DNA of 64,000 nt from Streptomyces sp. NRRL S-455 (GCF_000717875.1 NZ_JOCT01000002.1:1-64000); one strand, 5' to 3'. Shown: positions 16,814 through 26,083, counted from the stretch's first letter. The notes: generated from the sequence alone by a model not told the origin. Translations and numbers: made by a program.

Positions 16814-17164
16814 GGTCGCGAGTTCAGCGGGCAGGCCTGCGGAGCCTGTGGCCCGATATGCTGGAGGCGGAGTTCCTCTTCGTGAGGGTCTTTGGTTGGC
16901 CGGTGCCCTTGCCACCCGCTCTGCGGATTGGGCACCGGTCCGCTCCCATTTGAGGCCTCGCCCTCGCCGAGCGCCCGCAGCCAGCGTCTGTCAGCACGGC
17001 TCGGCCAGCACCAGGTGCGCGCAACCGGCAAACCATGCTAAGCCTCGTCCGCGCGGTGGGAAGCCAGACCGAGTAGTCGGGCAGATGGGGATGAGGGGCC
17101 GGCCCTGTTGGGGGTCGGCCCTCCTGCTGGCCGTCAACTCCCATGGGATCTTGTGCCGACGTGT
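16814..17164. other. Intergenic right of CRISPR array
   Basis: About 350 bp with no recognisable gene. It contains a weak imperfect hairpin near 17095-17125. No cas gene fragment is visible here. Confidence 0.35.
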
Positions 17165-17401
17165 TCAGCGTTTCGCGGTGTCCAGCTGCTCGGGGATGGT
17201 CTGCCTGTGCTCACGGTCGGCTCCTCTGGTGTCCGGGGAGGTGTACGGGCCGGGCGTGGAGCGGCTGGGGCGGCTGTCCCAGATGGAGGGGCGGTCTTCC
17301 GCGGCAAGGAGGTAGTTGATGTGGCGGGCGAACTCGTGTCCGGGTAGGGGGAGCTCGTCCGGCGGGGTGTCGGCATGTGGCCGGTTCAGCCACGGAGTCA
17401 C
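17165..17401 (-). CDS. Small hypothetical protein (78 aa) downstream of TetR gene
   Basis: The frame starts at a GTG one base after the stop of the TetR gene and encodes a hydrophilic, proline-rich 78-residue protein with ELPLPGHEFARHINYLLAAE near the N terminus. Spacing suggests translational coupling to the regulator. No family was recognised. Confidence 0.45.
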   Translation of the reverse strand: MTPWLNRPHADTPPDELPLPGHEFARHINYLLAAEDRPSIWDSRPSRSTPGPYTSPDTRGADREHRQTIPEQLDTAKR

Positions 17402-17402
17402 C

Positions 17403-17990
17403 TCAGGCCATGGCCACGACGGCCGAGACCAAAGCCTGTAGGCAGACCCTTTCGGCCTCCTCGTCCGGCAGCGAGAGGTGCTGCATCGTCAGTCCGTCGA
17501 AGCCCGCGAGGAAGAACCTCGCGATCGTCTCGGCGGGCTGGGCCAGTTGGTGGCCGGTGCGTTCGGCGGCGTCGCTGATCAGTTTTGCCGTCACTGCCGA
17601 GATCCCGCTGTAGTGGCTGTGCAGTGCCTCCCTCAGACGAGGCGTGCGCAAGGCGAACATGGTCAGCTCGGTGAGGAGCTGATGTGACGCGGGCTGCTGC
17701 AGCACGGTGTCCCAAAGGGCCTCGGCGAGCGTGACGATGGTCTCCTCGAAGCTCGCGTCCGTGGGTGCGGTCTGCTCCACCTGGGCGACCAGGTCCTCGG
17801 TGAGCTGCTCCATGACGGCACGGTAGAGGTCTTCCTTCGTGCCGAACGTGTAGTGCACGGTCGCCTGTGCCACACCCAGCTCCGCGGCGATGGCGCGGGT
17901 GCTGCCGGCGGCGACACCTTCCCTGGTCATCAGGTCGATGGCCGCCTTGATCAGTTGTGGGCGGCGCTCCGCCGCGGAAACGTGAGCCAT
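17403..17990 (-). CDS. TetR-family repressor, likely regulator of the P450-reductase gene
   Basis: The 195-residue protein has the TetR helix-turn-helix at residues 8-55 (AAIDLMTREGVAAGSTRAIA, ELGVAQATVHYTFGTKEDLY) and a typical C-terminal ligand domain. It is divergent from a self-sufficient P450-reductase gene. In Bacillus megaterium the P450-BM3 gene is likewise controlled by a neighbouring TetR-type repressor (Bm3R1), so the same logic is likely here. A palindrome at 18016-18030, 25 bp before its start, is a good auto-operator candidate. Confidence 0.9.
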   Translation of the reverse strand: MAHVSAAERRPQLIKAAIDLMTREGVAAGSTRAIAAELGVAQATVHYTFGTKEDLYRAVMEQLTEDLVAQVEQTAPTDASFEETIVTLAEALWDTVLQQPASHQLLTELTMFALRTPRLREALHSHYSGISAVTAKLISDAAERTGHQLAQPAETIARFFLAGFDGLTMQHLSLPDEEAERVCLQALVSAVVAMA

Positions 17991-18015
17991 TCCTGCATCC
18001 TATGCGACTCAGTCT

Positions 18016-18030
18016 AGTGAACAGGTCACT
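18016..18030. promoter_or_regulatory. Candidate TetR operator
   Basis: AGTGAACAGGTCACT is a near-perfect inverted repeat centred 33 bp from the TetR start codon, where a repressor would block transcription of its own gene. Assignment rests on position and symmetry. Confidence 0.5.
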
Positions 18031-18160
18031 CGACAATATCGCTGCTGCGGCAGGGGTGTCTTGGGTGCGAGGTGCAGAGGCGTTTGCCCGACTCTTGTCC
18101 CCGCCGGACGTCTTCAGGCCTCCGATCGTTCCGTCAATCGACTATGTCGACCAACACAAT

Positions 18161-18192
18161 CGAGCGACCTTGTCGGATGACAAGGTCGCTCG
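18161..18192. promoter_or_regulatory. Perfect 14-bp inverted repeat upstream of P450 gene
   Basis: CGAGCGACCTTGTC is followed by GGAT and then its exact reverse complement, ending 46 bp before the preferred GTG start of the P450-reductase gene. It could be a repressor operator or an mRNA hairpin in the leader. It overlaps an alternative ATG at 18194 that would need translation to begin right at the hairpin, which favours the GTG start. Confidence 0.55.
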
Positions 18193-18238
18193 TATGGTTC
18201 TGGCCAGCGACAGCCTGCGCCGAACGAAAGGCAAGCCC

Positions 18239-21200
18239 GTGACCCACGAGACCCCGCGCGGAACCGAGCCGATCCCCCAGCGTCCCGCCCTGCCTTTGGT
18301 CGGCCACGCCTTTGACATCCCCGGTGGCGCCGACGGCCTGCTCCACGTGATGAAGGAGGCCAAGGAGCTGGGGCCGCTGTTCAAGCTCCGCATCTTCGGC
18401 ACCGAGATCAACTTCGCCTCCGGCCTCGACCTCGTCACCGAGCTGGCGGACGAGAGCCGGTTCCGCAAGAACGTGCACCCCGACCTCGTCATCCTCCGGG
18501 AGATCGGCGGCGACGGACTCTTCACCGCGTTCAACGACGAGCCCAACTGGCGCAAGGCGCACGACGTCCTGATGCCCGCGTTCTCCCTCGGCGCCATGCG
18601 CGGCTACCACTCGACGATGCTCAAGGTCGCCCGTGAACTGATCGGCAAGTGGGACCGGTCCGCCGGCACGGAGACCGTGGACGTCGCCGACGACATGACA
18701 CGGCTGACCTTCGACACGATCGGTCTGTGCGGCTTCGGCTACGACTTCGAGTCCTTCAGCCGCGAGGAGCCCCACCCCTTCGTCACCGCCCTGTCCAGGG
18801 CGCTCGGCTTCGCCCAGGCCAAGGGGGCGTCCATCCCCGGCACCGAGCTGTTCAAGTGGAGGCAGGCCGAGCAGTTCCGCGCCGACGTGACCCTGATGAA
18901 GGACCTGGTCGACGACGTGATCCGAGAGCGCCGGGCCTCCGGTGACCAGAGCACCGACGACCTGCTCGGGCGGATGCTGCACACCCAAGACGCCGTCACG
19001 GGCGAGCGCCTGGACGACGTCAACATCCGCTACCAGGCGATCACGTTCCTCATCGCCGGCCACGAGACCACCAGCGGTGCCCTGTCCTTCGCCCTGTACT
19101 ACCTGACCAAGCACCCTGAGGTGCTCGCACGCGCTCAGGCCGAGGTCGACGCGCTGTGGGGCGACTCGGACGCGCCCGAGCCGGCATACGGGGACATCGG
19201 CAAGCTGACGTACATCCGCCAGGTGCTCAACGAAGGCCTGCGCCTGTGGCCGACGGCCCCCGCGTACGCCGTGGAGCCGCTTGAGGACACCGTCATCGGC
19301 GGGAAGTACGCCGTGCGCAAGGGCGAGTCGATCCAGGTGCTCATCCCGCAGCTGCACCGGGACCCCGCCTGGGGCGAGAACGTCGAGCTGTTCGACCCCG
19401 ACCGGTTCCTGCCCGAGCGGGAGGAGGAGCGGCCGGTTCACCTGTTCAAGCCGTTCGGCAGCGGCGAACGCGCCTGCATCGGCCGCCAGTTCGCGCTGCA
19501 CGAGGCGACTTTGGTCCTCGCGCTGGTGATCCACCGCTACCGCCTGATCGACCACACCAACTACCAGCTGAAGATCAAGCAGTCGCTCACTCTCAAGCCC
19601 GACGAGTTCACCTTGAACCTGGCCCGGCGCACCAGCGGGGAGCGACGCCTGCCCACTTCCGCGGCCGTCGCCGCGAGCAGCGCTCCCGCCGACCGGGACC
19701 GGCCCGCCGTCCGGCGTGCCACCGGAACCGCGCTGACCCTCCTGCACGGCTCCAACCTGGGCACCTGCGCGGGCATCGCGCACGACTTGGCGGCGGAGGG
19801 CGACGAGCGCGGCTTCGCCCCGTCCGTCGCCTCCCTCAACGACGCCGTGGACAAACTCACCACCGATGCCGGCCCGGTGGTGATCGTGGCCGCTTCCTAC
19901 AACGGCAGGCCCACCGACGACGCCACGGATTTCGTCGCATGGCTGGAGGGTCTGGAGCCCGGCGCCCTCGACGGCCTCCAGTACGCCGTACTCGGCGTCG
20001 GCGACCGCAACTGGGCCGCCACCTACCAGCGCGTCCCCACTCTCATCGACGAGCGGCTCACCGCCGCGGGCGCCACCTCACTCCTTGAGCGCGGCGCCGC
20101 GGACGCCGCCGGCGACTTCGCCAGCACCGTGGACCGCTGGACCGGCGACCTGTGGACCACCCTGCTGGAGCGGTACGGAGCCGTCGGAGAAGCACAGGAG
20201 GCCGAGCCGGCCGCCGACCAGGAGAGCGGACTGTACGAGCTGGAGGACGCGACCGACTCGGTCATCGGCGGGCTCGCGGCACGGCACGGCGTGCAGCCGA
20301 TGGAGGTGCTCGACGCGTACGAACTCGTCGACGTGAACCACGAGTTGGGCCGCTCCAAGCGATTTCTGAGGCTGCGGCTGCCAGACGGCGTCACCTACCG
20401 CACCGGCGACCACCTGGCCGTCCTCCCCAGCAACCCGGACACCCTCGTCCAGCGGGTGGCCGACCGCTTCGGCCTCGACCTGGACCGTACGGTCCGGCTG
20501 CGCGCCCGTCGCCGTAGCCGCAACGCCCTGCCCGTCGACCGGCCGCTGACCGTGCGCCGCCTGCTGACCGACTTCGTGGAACTGCAGGATGCCGCCACCC
20601 AGGAACAGGTCGCCGTGCTCGCCGAGCACACCGCCTGCCCGCCCGAGAAGCGGCCCTTGGCCGAACTCGCGGCGGCGGATGTGGAGACCTTCGGGGAGCA
20701 GGTGACCGCCGCCGGACGCAGCGTCCTGGACCTGCTGGAGCGCTACCGCGCCTGCGAACTGCCCTTCGAACGCTTCCTGGAGCTGCTGCCCGTCCTGCGC
20801 CCGCGCCACTACTCCATCTCCTCGTCCACCGAAGCGGCACCCGGCGAGGTGGACCTGATGGTGTCGCTGCTCGCGGCGCCCCACCGTGGCGGCGAGGGCA
20901 CGTTCCACGGCATCGCCTCACACTATCTCCAGACCGTGAAGGCGGGCGACAGCGTGCAGGCCAGGGTGCTGCCCTGCAGTGAGGCCTTCCGCCTGCCGCA
21001 GGACGAGTCGGTGCCGGTGATCCTGGTCAGCGCGGGCACCGGTCTGGCGCCCTTCCGCGGCGCGGTCCTCGACCGTCACCACACCCGGTCGACCGGAACG
21101 CTGCTGTGCTACTTCGGCTGCGACCACCCCGACGTCGACTACCTCCACCGTACGGAGTTCGAGGCGGCCGAGGCAGCCGGTGCTGTCAGCATGCGGCCCA

Positions 21201-21460
21201 CCTTCTCCTGCGCTCCTGAGGACGGGGCGCGCTTCGTCCAGGACCGCATCGCGAAGGAGAGTGACGAGGTCTGGGCGGTACTGGAGGCCGGCGGACGCGT
21301 CTACATCTGCGGAGACGGCCGTCGCATGGCGCCGGCGGTGCGGGAGGCGTTCATGGCGATCTACCGCAAGTTCACGGGCGCGGGCGACGACGAGGCCACC
21401 GCCTGGCTTGCCGCCCTGATCGAGTCGGGCCACTACGTGGAAGACGTCTGGGCCGGCTGA
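18239..21460 (+). CDS. Self-sufficient cytochrome P450/NADPH-P450 reductase (CYP102A, BM3-like)
   Basis: This is a 1073-residue fusion, close to the 1049 of P450-BM3. The heme domain (1-475) has the oxygen-binding AGHETTSG, the K-helix EGLR and the heme loop FGSGERACIG with the cysteine ligand near residue 412. An FMN-binding flavodoxin domain follows (about 495-640; LLHGSNLGTCAGIA, VVIVAASYNGRPTDD). The ferredoxin-reductase part has FAD-binding RHYSISS and NADPH-binding SAGTGLAPFRG, and the C terminus ends DVWAG as in the family. The family hydroxylates fatty acids using NADPH without partner proteins. The GTG has GAAAGGC upstream. It is divergent from a TetR gene and precedes an MFS exporter gene. 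Confidence 0.95.
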   Translation: MTHETPRGTEPIPQRPALPLVGHAFDIPGGADGLLHVMKEAKELGPLFKLRIFGTEINFASGLDLVTELADESRFRKNVHPDLVILREIGGDGLFTAFNDEPNWRKAHDVLMPAFSLGAMRGYHSTMLKVARELIGKWDRSAGTETVDVADDMTRLTFDTIGLCGFGYDFESFSREEPHPFVTALSRALGFAQAKGASIPGTELFKWRQAEQFRADVTLMKDLVDDVIRERRASGDQSTDDLLGRMLHTQDAVTGERLDDVNIRYQAITFLIAGHETTSGALSFALYYLTKHPEVLARAQAEVDALWGDSDAPEPAYGDIGKLTYIRQVLNEGLRLWPTAPAYAVEPLEDTVIGGKYAVRKGESIQVLIPQLHRDPAWGENVELFDPDRFLPEREEERPVHLFKPFGSGERACIGRQFALHEATLVLALVIHRYRLIDHTNYQLKIKQSLTLKPDEFTLNLARRTSGERRLPTSAAVAASSAPADRDRPAVRRATGTALTLLHGSNLGTCAGIAHDLAAEGDERGFAPSVASLNDAVDKLTTDAGPVVIVAASYNGRPTDDATDFVAWLEGLEPGALDGLQYAVLGVGDRNWAATYQRVPTLIDERLTAAGATSLLERGAADAAGDFASTVDRWTGDLWTTLLERYGAVGEAQEAEPAADQESGLYELEDATDSVIGGLAARHGVQPMEVLDAYELVDVNHELGRSKRFLRLRLPDGVTYRTGDHLAVLPSNPDTLVQRVADRFGLDLDRTVRLRARRRSRNALPVDRPLTVRRLLTDFVELQDAATQEQVAVLAEHTACPPEKRPLAELAAADVETFGEQVTAAGRSVLDLLERYRACELPFERFLELLPVLRPRHYSISSSTEAAPGEVDLMVSLLAAPHRGGEGTFHGIASHYLQTVKAGDSVQARVLPCSEAFRLPQDESVPVILVSAGTGLAPFRGAVLDRHHTRSTGTLLCYFGCDHPDVDYLHRTEFEAAEAAGAVSMRPTFSCAPEDGARFVQDRIAKESDEVWAVLEAGGRVYICGDGRRMAPAVREAFMAIYRKFTGAGDDEATAWLAALIESGHYVEDVWAG

Positions 21461-21659
21461 CTGCCCGCATCGCGGTGGCCGACACCCACCGCACCGAACC
21501 CCCGATCGACGGGCACCACCGACGTCCGACACGTCCGTGGCCCGTGCCCCCGAAACGCGGCTCCTGCCCCCTGACTCGTGAGGCTCTCATGCTTGTTGCA
21601 CACTCGGCGCACCGCCGAGGAACGCCGGTAGGCCCCAACTTCGCCCTGAGGAGCGGCCG

Positions 21660-22856
21660 GTGAGCGCGCGAAGCGGCTCCGCTCTGACCTTCGGCGTGGC
21701 GGTGGCGCTCATCGCCGGAATCACCCTAGGCAACGGCGGGGCGAACGTGATGCCCGTGTTCGTCGACGACTTCGCGTCACGCTTCGGGTTGTCGGACTCC
21801 GGCGCCGGGCTCGTGGCCGCGACCCAGCTGATGGCAACGGCGGTGGTGACGCTGCTGTTGGCCAAGCGGGCAGCGCGGCCGGGGCGGGTGCTGATGACCC
21901 GTTTCGGGCTGGCGCTCGCGGGAGCCGGCTTCCTGGGAGCGACAGCGGCCACCGGCCCGGTGACTCTGATCCTGGCCAACCTGGTCTTTGGCGCGGGGCT
22001 CGGCGCGATCTACGCGGCAGCCACCGCGGCGCTCGCCGCCACCGACGACGCCGACAGGGCGTCCGCCGTCACCATCTCCGGCACGGTCGGGGTGACAGCA
22101 CTGCTGATCATGGGCGTCCCCGCGGCCAACCACGACCTCGGCGAGGGCACCGGCTTCCTGCTCATGGCGTTGTGCTGCCTCCTGGCGTGGCCACTGATAC
22201 GCCGGCTTCCGGACCTTCCCTCGACTCCGGACGCCGGGTCCGCCGGTTCGGGAGAGGCGACATCGGCCAGGCCGTCGGTGGTTCTGCTCCTGGGGACCGC
22301 GCTGCTGTGGGCCGTCACTCAGGGCGCGTGGTCGTACGCCTCGGTCCTGGGACGCCAGCACACCGGGATGTCCCACTCAGCCGTGTCGGCCGTCCTCGCG
22401 ATCTCCAGCGTCGTGGCGCTCGTCGGCGCGGCGGTGGGCCCCGTTGCGGCACGGCGCTTCGGGCGCATGCGGTCCATGGCCGTCTTCGTCACGGCGCAGG
22501 CCCTCGCGATGGCGGGCCTGGTCCTCACCCACAACCCCGCGCTTTTCACGGTCGCGGCGGTCCTCTGGCAGACCTGCCAACTGGCCGTCCTGGTGCAGAT
22601 GCTGGCCGCCGCGGCGCTCATCGACCCAACCGGACGCCTGGTCGCCTCCCTCAGCGGCGCGGGCGCCCTGGGCACCGGCATCGGACCGCTGGCCGTCGGG
22701 GCCGTCCTGGACGCCGCCGGGGCGGACGTCCTCGGCCTCGTCCTGGCGCTGGGAACCTTCGTCGCCTCGCTGCCCCTGCTCAGGATGACGGTGGCCGGCA
22801 CGGAAGCCTCGGCGGAGCGCGGGCTCGCGCCCTCTTCCGCCGCCGAGGCCGGGTGA
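21660..22856 (+). CDS. MFS transporter
   Basis: The 398-residue protein is almost wholly hydrophobic with about 12 predicted membrane helices, of the small bacterial MFS type. It starts at GTG with GGAG 6 bases upstream. Motifs such as LAKRAARPGRVLMTRFG after helix 2 fit the cytoplasmic loop of the family. It lies 199 bp after the P450-reductase gene on the same strand and may export the oxidised product or the inducing compound. The substrate is unknown. Confidence 0.85.
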   Translation: MSARSGSALTFGVAVALIAGITLGNGGANVMPVFVDDFASRFGLSDSGAGLVAATQLMATAVVTLLLAKRAARPGRVLMTRFGLALAGAGFLGATAATGPVTLILANLVFGAGLGAIYAAATAALAATDDADRASAVTISGTVGVTALLIMGVPAANHDLGEGTGFLLMALCCLLAWPLIRRLPDLPSTPDAGSAGSGEATSARPSVVLLLGTALLWAVTQGAWSYASVLGRQHTGMSHSAVSAVLAISSVVALVGAAVGPVAARRFGRMRSMAVFVTAQALAMAGLVLTHNPALFTVAAVLWQTCQLAVLVQMLAAAALIDPTGRLVASLSGAGALGTGIGPLAVGAVLDAAGADVLGLVLALGTFVASLPLLRMTVAGTEASAERGLAPSSAAEAG

Positions 22857-24248
22857 GCACTCCAGTCGGGCTGCACGGCGTCGAGCGTTTGTCAGGTGAC
22901 ATCGCCGAGGCGTGGCTGAAGCCGAGACAGAGACGCCGTAGTACTGGCCGCAGACCCTCTGATACGGCACATCGCCGACGTACGTCCGCCACTGTGCGCG
23001 CGTCAAGCCGGCGCCTTCCGCGCGGGAGCAGACGTCGTCGACCGCACGCCCCGGCTCGCTGATGTAGCGCTGCAGCGGGACATGTGCGCCGGCCGCGTAC
23101 ACGGTGGTGCCGTCCGGGCTGAAGGACAGGGATTCGATCGCGTCGCCGGCCGTGGTGAGCGGGGTTCCCAGGGGCTGCCGGCTCTCCGTGTCCCACAGCT
23201 GAAGCGTGCCCGCGTCGCCGCCGACGGCCAGAGTGCGGCCGTCGGGGCTGTGCGCGATTTGTTCCGGGTTCTCGCCTGGGTGGGCCGGGAAGACGTTGCG
23301 CAGGATGCCGGCGCGCTGTCGCACCCGTCCGTCCCACAGGGCGACCCTGCCCTTGGCGTCGCCCGCGGCCAGCCGCGAGCCGTCGGCGCTGAAGGAGAGG
23401 GCGCCGACCTCGTCGCCGAGGACGAGGTTTCGGTCGTTCACTGGGCCCGAGGGCAGGGCAGCCCAGCGGCTGTCCCCGACCAGCAGGCGTCCGTCGGGGC
23501 GGACGGCCAGCGCCAGGCCGGACAGTTCGTTGAGCACTCGGGTGCGGCGGGCGCGTGCGGTGTCCCAGGCCTCGGTGTCGGTGTTCAGGTCGCCGGAGGA
23601 CGAGACCCGGCCGGTGTAAACGGTACGGCCGGACGGGCCGACGGCCATGGCCACCACGGGGCCCGTCGCGGCGGTCGCCAGGTTCGGCTCGGCTCGGGCG
23701 CGCTCGTGCCGTACGTCCCAGACCGTCAGCCGTTGGGGCGACGCTTCCCCACCTGGTGCCAAGACCCCGTAGGCGAACGTCGTGCCGTGGGCGTCGAGCG
23801 CCATCAACGGCACGGTCTCCTGCGGGGCGACAGGCACACGGGGGTCGCGGGATACCGGTTGGGCCGGCGTCGGCAGGGTGCGAAGGACGCGGCCGTCGCG
23901 GGTGGAGCGGAGCTGAACGATGTAACGGGTACCGGAGACCTGGGCGGTGGCGAGAGTGTGACCGTCGGGACTCAGCAGGACCTTGTCGAACGGACGCTCC
24001 TGCCAGGCGGAGGTGACGGCCGCGCCCAGGTCGAGGGAGTGGACCGTGCCGCCTTCCAGGTAGCGCAGGATCGGTCGCGAGGGGTCCCACTCCAGGCCGT
24101 ACGGCTGCTGGTTGTTCAATTCGTGCCGGAACACCGGGGCGTCGGGGGCCGACAGCCGCCAGACCCGCGCCAACGGCACACCCCCGGCCGGCACACCAGC
24201 AACCGATCCCGCCTCGGCCCCACCCGCCGAAACCCCCGAAGCCGTCAT
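22857..24248 (-). pseudogene. WD40-repeat C-terminal remnant of a large STAND-type protein
   Basis: The frame carries several WD40 blades (LSPDGHTLATAQVSG, LSFSADGSRLAAGDAKGRVA, HSPDGRTLAVGGDAGTLQLW, LSFSPDGTTVYAAGAHV) and the usual streptomycete C terminus around QWRTYVGDVPYQRVCG. The N-terminal HTH and NTPase that normally precede such propellers are missing. The expected stop after the last blade is also missing: the same frame runs on antisense through the MFS gene to 22377, which is not credible coding. It appears cut at both ends. Confidence 0.6.
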
Positions 24249-24749
24249 GGGCCTCAGCCCACCCGACCCCGCCAGCCCCTCACACAGGAACAGCGAGAGC
24301 TATGACAGCCAGCAACCAACCTGCTAGCCACACCACAACATCCGCTTGGTCACCCCATGACAGCGACCACAGCCCCGTCCTGCACCCGCTAACAGGACAT
24401 CCACTCGCGATTACGCTGACACCCACCCGCTGCCACCCCACCGCCCACTCACAGCTTCCTTGACCATGTGGTGGAAGACGAGCGTGCGCCGGAAGCTCTC
24501 CTCGGCCGATGCCTTCACCAGGGCGGTCTGCAGGCGGCGAACAGGGCCGATCCTCCTGCCGTATGCCGACGCTGGCCCCGACACCGGGCCGCGCTCGCAG
24601 CTACGGGATTTCTGAGTGCGTTGTGACGACGCTACTGCACGATCAACACCGGACACGGTGGCAACGGGCGACAACCCCAAGCCGGCGAACTTTGCTTCGG
24701 CCTGGACATCAAGCTGGACCCGGAGACCATCGACGACTGAGTACCACCC
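24249..24749. other. Intergenic with tail of a lost plus-strand gene
   Basis: Mostly featureless. Just before the terminator a plus-strand frame ends with LCFGLDIKLDPETIDD and a stop at 24740, which looks like the genuine C terminus of a deleted gene. Nothing else is recognised. Confidence 0.35.
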
Positions 24750-24781
24750 GGTGGGCCCGCCTCGCGTGAGGTGGGCCCACC
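24750..24781 (+). terminator. Hairpin terminator
   Basis: GGTGGGCCCGCCT pairs with AGGTGGGCCCACC (12 of 13 pairs plus one wobble) around a 6-base loop, 10 bases after the stop of the gene tail at 24740. It separates that tail from the next small membrane-protein gene. Confidence 0.6.
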
Positions 24782-24801
24782 ACCGATGGGAGAATGAACA
24801 T

Positions 24802-25035
24802 ATGGTCACCGCCACGGTATTCACGCCCCTGTTTATGGTGGCGCTGCTGGTGTTAGCGCTGATCGTGGGCGGGTTCATGCGCTCGCTGAAGGGCGGATTC
24901 CTGATCGCCGCCCTTCTCGGGATCCCGCTGCTGATCAACCACCTCACCTTCAGCTGGCTGCTGGCCGGACAGGTGGTGCTCATGTTCGCTGTGCCGCTGT
25001 TTCTCGGAGAGCGCAACCAGAACAAGCGGCCCTGA
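24802..25035 (+). CDS. Small integral membrane protein (77 aa)
   Basis: MVTATVFTPLFMVALLVLAL begins a protein that is almost entirely hydrophobic, with two or three membrane helices and a short charged tail (ERNQNKRP). GGGAGA lies 10 bases before the ATG. No family is recognised. It lies beside the cas1e fragment on the opposite strand. Confidence 0.55.
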   Translation: MVTATVFTPLFMVALLVLALIVGGFMRSLKGGFLIAALLGIPLLINHLTFSWLLAGQVVLMFAVPLFLGERNQNKRP

Positions 25036-25062
25036 GAAATGATCTTCATAGCGATCTGGCTC

Positions 25063-25124
25063 GTGATGCGGTCCTCGAGCCGGTGGAGGTCCTGCGGTCC
25101 GGTGCGCCACCAGGGTTCAGCCAT
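25063..25124 (-). pseudogene. cas1e: cas1e N-terminal fragment (type I-E CRISPR integrase)
   Basis: The frame begins ATG and reads WWRTGPQDLHRLEDRI, the characteristic N terminus of type I-E Cas1, the spacer-acquisition integrase subunit. Similarity stops after about 21 codons. The start overlaps the end of the cas6e fragment by 8 bases, exactly as in intact I-E operons, where cas1 follows cas6e. The remaining 280 or so residues and cas2 are absent. Confidence 0.72.
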
Positions 25125-25440
25125 GGTTCGCCTCGGTGGTGTGGAGCGGGGCGAGGGTGAGCAGGCCCTGTCCGTAGCCCTTGGCGGGGCCGATGCCGCC
25201 GAGGAGGGAGGCGCGCAGTGTGTCGGGGTCGGTGACGCGGAGGCGTCCTTCGAAGGTCGCTGTGGAAAGGATGACGCGGGGGCCGTCGGGTCGTTTGCGG
25301 AAGCGGAGGATGTCGTGGCTGACGATGGTCACCACGGGCCCGGCGGACAGGTCGTCGCCCTCGGTCTGCAGGCCGGGGACGAGGGGCGTGGCGGTGGCGT
25401 CGGGGATGCTGAAGCCGTGACGTTCGCACCGCTGGCCGAT
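25117..25440 (-). pseudogene. cas6e: cas6e C-terminal fragment (type I-E CRISPR RNA endonuclease)
   Basis: The C-terminal half of Cas6e/CasE, which cuts pre-crRNA in the repeat, is clear: GPVVTIVSHDILRFRKRP, then FEGRLRVTDPDTLR and GGIGPAKGYGQGLLTLAPL, the conserved glycine-rich C-terminal loop. The N-terminal half, including the usual catalytic region, is missing. The frame stays open upstream to 25545 but that part (MIDRPTCWNEQIL) is unrelated and contains a terminator hairpin, so the gene was cut near 25440. Together with the cas1e fragment it is a relic of the cas operon that would have served the array at 15.8 kb. Confidence 0.82.
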
Positions 25441-25468
25441 GTTCCTGCCCCCGGATGGGGGCAGGAAC
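25441..25468. terminator. Perfect 12-bp hairpin
   Basis: GTTCCTGCCCCC pairs perfectly with GGGGGCAGGAAC around GGAT. It lies 74 bp downstream of the minus-strand MarR gene, for which it would serve as terminator, and marks the break point of cas6e. Confidence 0.6.
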
Positions 25469-25541
25469 ATCGGCATCACGAGAGCGAGGACCTTAAACAA
25501 CCGCAGGATCTGCTCGTTCCAACAGGTGGGGCGGTCGATCA

Positions 25542-25997
25542 TCACCCCGGGGGCATGTCTCCACCCGCGTTGCGCATCATGCGTTGCAGTACCTTCAGGG
25601 TGATCAGGTATTCCTCGTCCGGGATACCCGTGTGCACCTGTGTCCGGCTGGCGCGCTGAGTCTCGGCGGCGCGCTGGTGCAGCGCCCTGCCTTCGTCGGT
25701 GATCTGGAGTCGGCCGGTCCTATCCAGCACGAGCAGCTTCCGCTCCACCAGAAGGTCGATGTCGGGAGCAAGGCCGGCGCCAACGTCCAGGTTGGCCTGC
25801 TGGGCACTGATCACCTCGTCCCGCGTGGCCCCGGTTTCGCTGTGCAGCACCTGGTGCAGCACCCACCACTGAGGCTGTGTGATTCCGATGGCCGCGAGCC
25901 GCCCCCTGACGTACGCCGTAAGCGTCTTGTTCGCGGCCCACGTCCAGTACCCGATCGGCTGGTTCACCAGCTCTTCGTCGTCGTGCGAGTACTTCAT
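25542..25997 (-). CDS. MarR-family regulator
   Basis: The 151-residue protein from MKYSHDDEELV has a winged helix (LTAYVRGRLAAIGITQPQWW, TRDEVISAQQANLDVGAGLA, LVERKLLVLDRTGRLQITDE) and the C-terminal helix of MarR-type dimers. AAGGTGG precedes the ATG; the longer in-frame start at 26090 has no support. Such proteins repress efflux or detoxification genes, often divergently. The neighbour upstream is a broken metal-dependent isomerase-like gene, so the target is unclear. Confidence 0.75.
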   Translation of the reverse strand: MKYSHDDEELVNQPIGYWTWAANKTLTAYVRGRLAAIGITQPQWWVLHQVLHSETGATRDEVISAQQANLDVGAGLAPDIDLLVERKLLVLDRTGRLQITDEGRALHQRAAETQRASRTQVHTGIPDEEYLITLKVLQRMMRNAGGDMPPG

Positions 25998-26083
25998 CAC
26001 GCCACCTTCTCTCTGCAGGTTCGCCCACCGCGCCGTCCGGGCGGCCACGCCACGTGGACAGCCACTGGGGCTCACCTTGGGCA

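Noticed and set aside
15695..16953. Long open frames across the CRISPR array on both strands
   Set aside because: They are repeats of the same proline- and arginine-rich peptide produced by translating CRISPR repeats.
17095..17125. Possible terminator hairpin right of the CRISPR array
   Set aside because: Pairing is imperfect and out of register by one base, and no gene ends there.
17957..18238. Extended N terminus of the P450-reductase frame to 17957 or 18194
   Set aside because: It would read through the operator and hairpin. The GTG at 18239 has a suitable RBS and gives the usual N terminus.
22377..22856. Continuation of the WD40 frame antisense through the MFS gene
   Set aside because: Codon bias and homology support the MFS frame. 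The WD40 repeats end near 22940 and the rest is just an open shadow.
25441..25545. Upstream part of the 142-codon frame that includes the cas6e fragment
   Set aside because: It contains a perfect terminator hairpin and has no Cas6e similarity, so it is not part of the gene.
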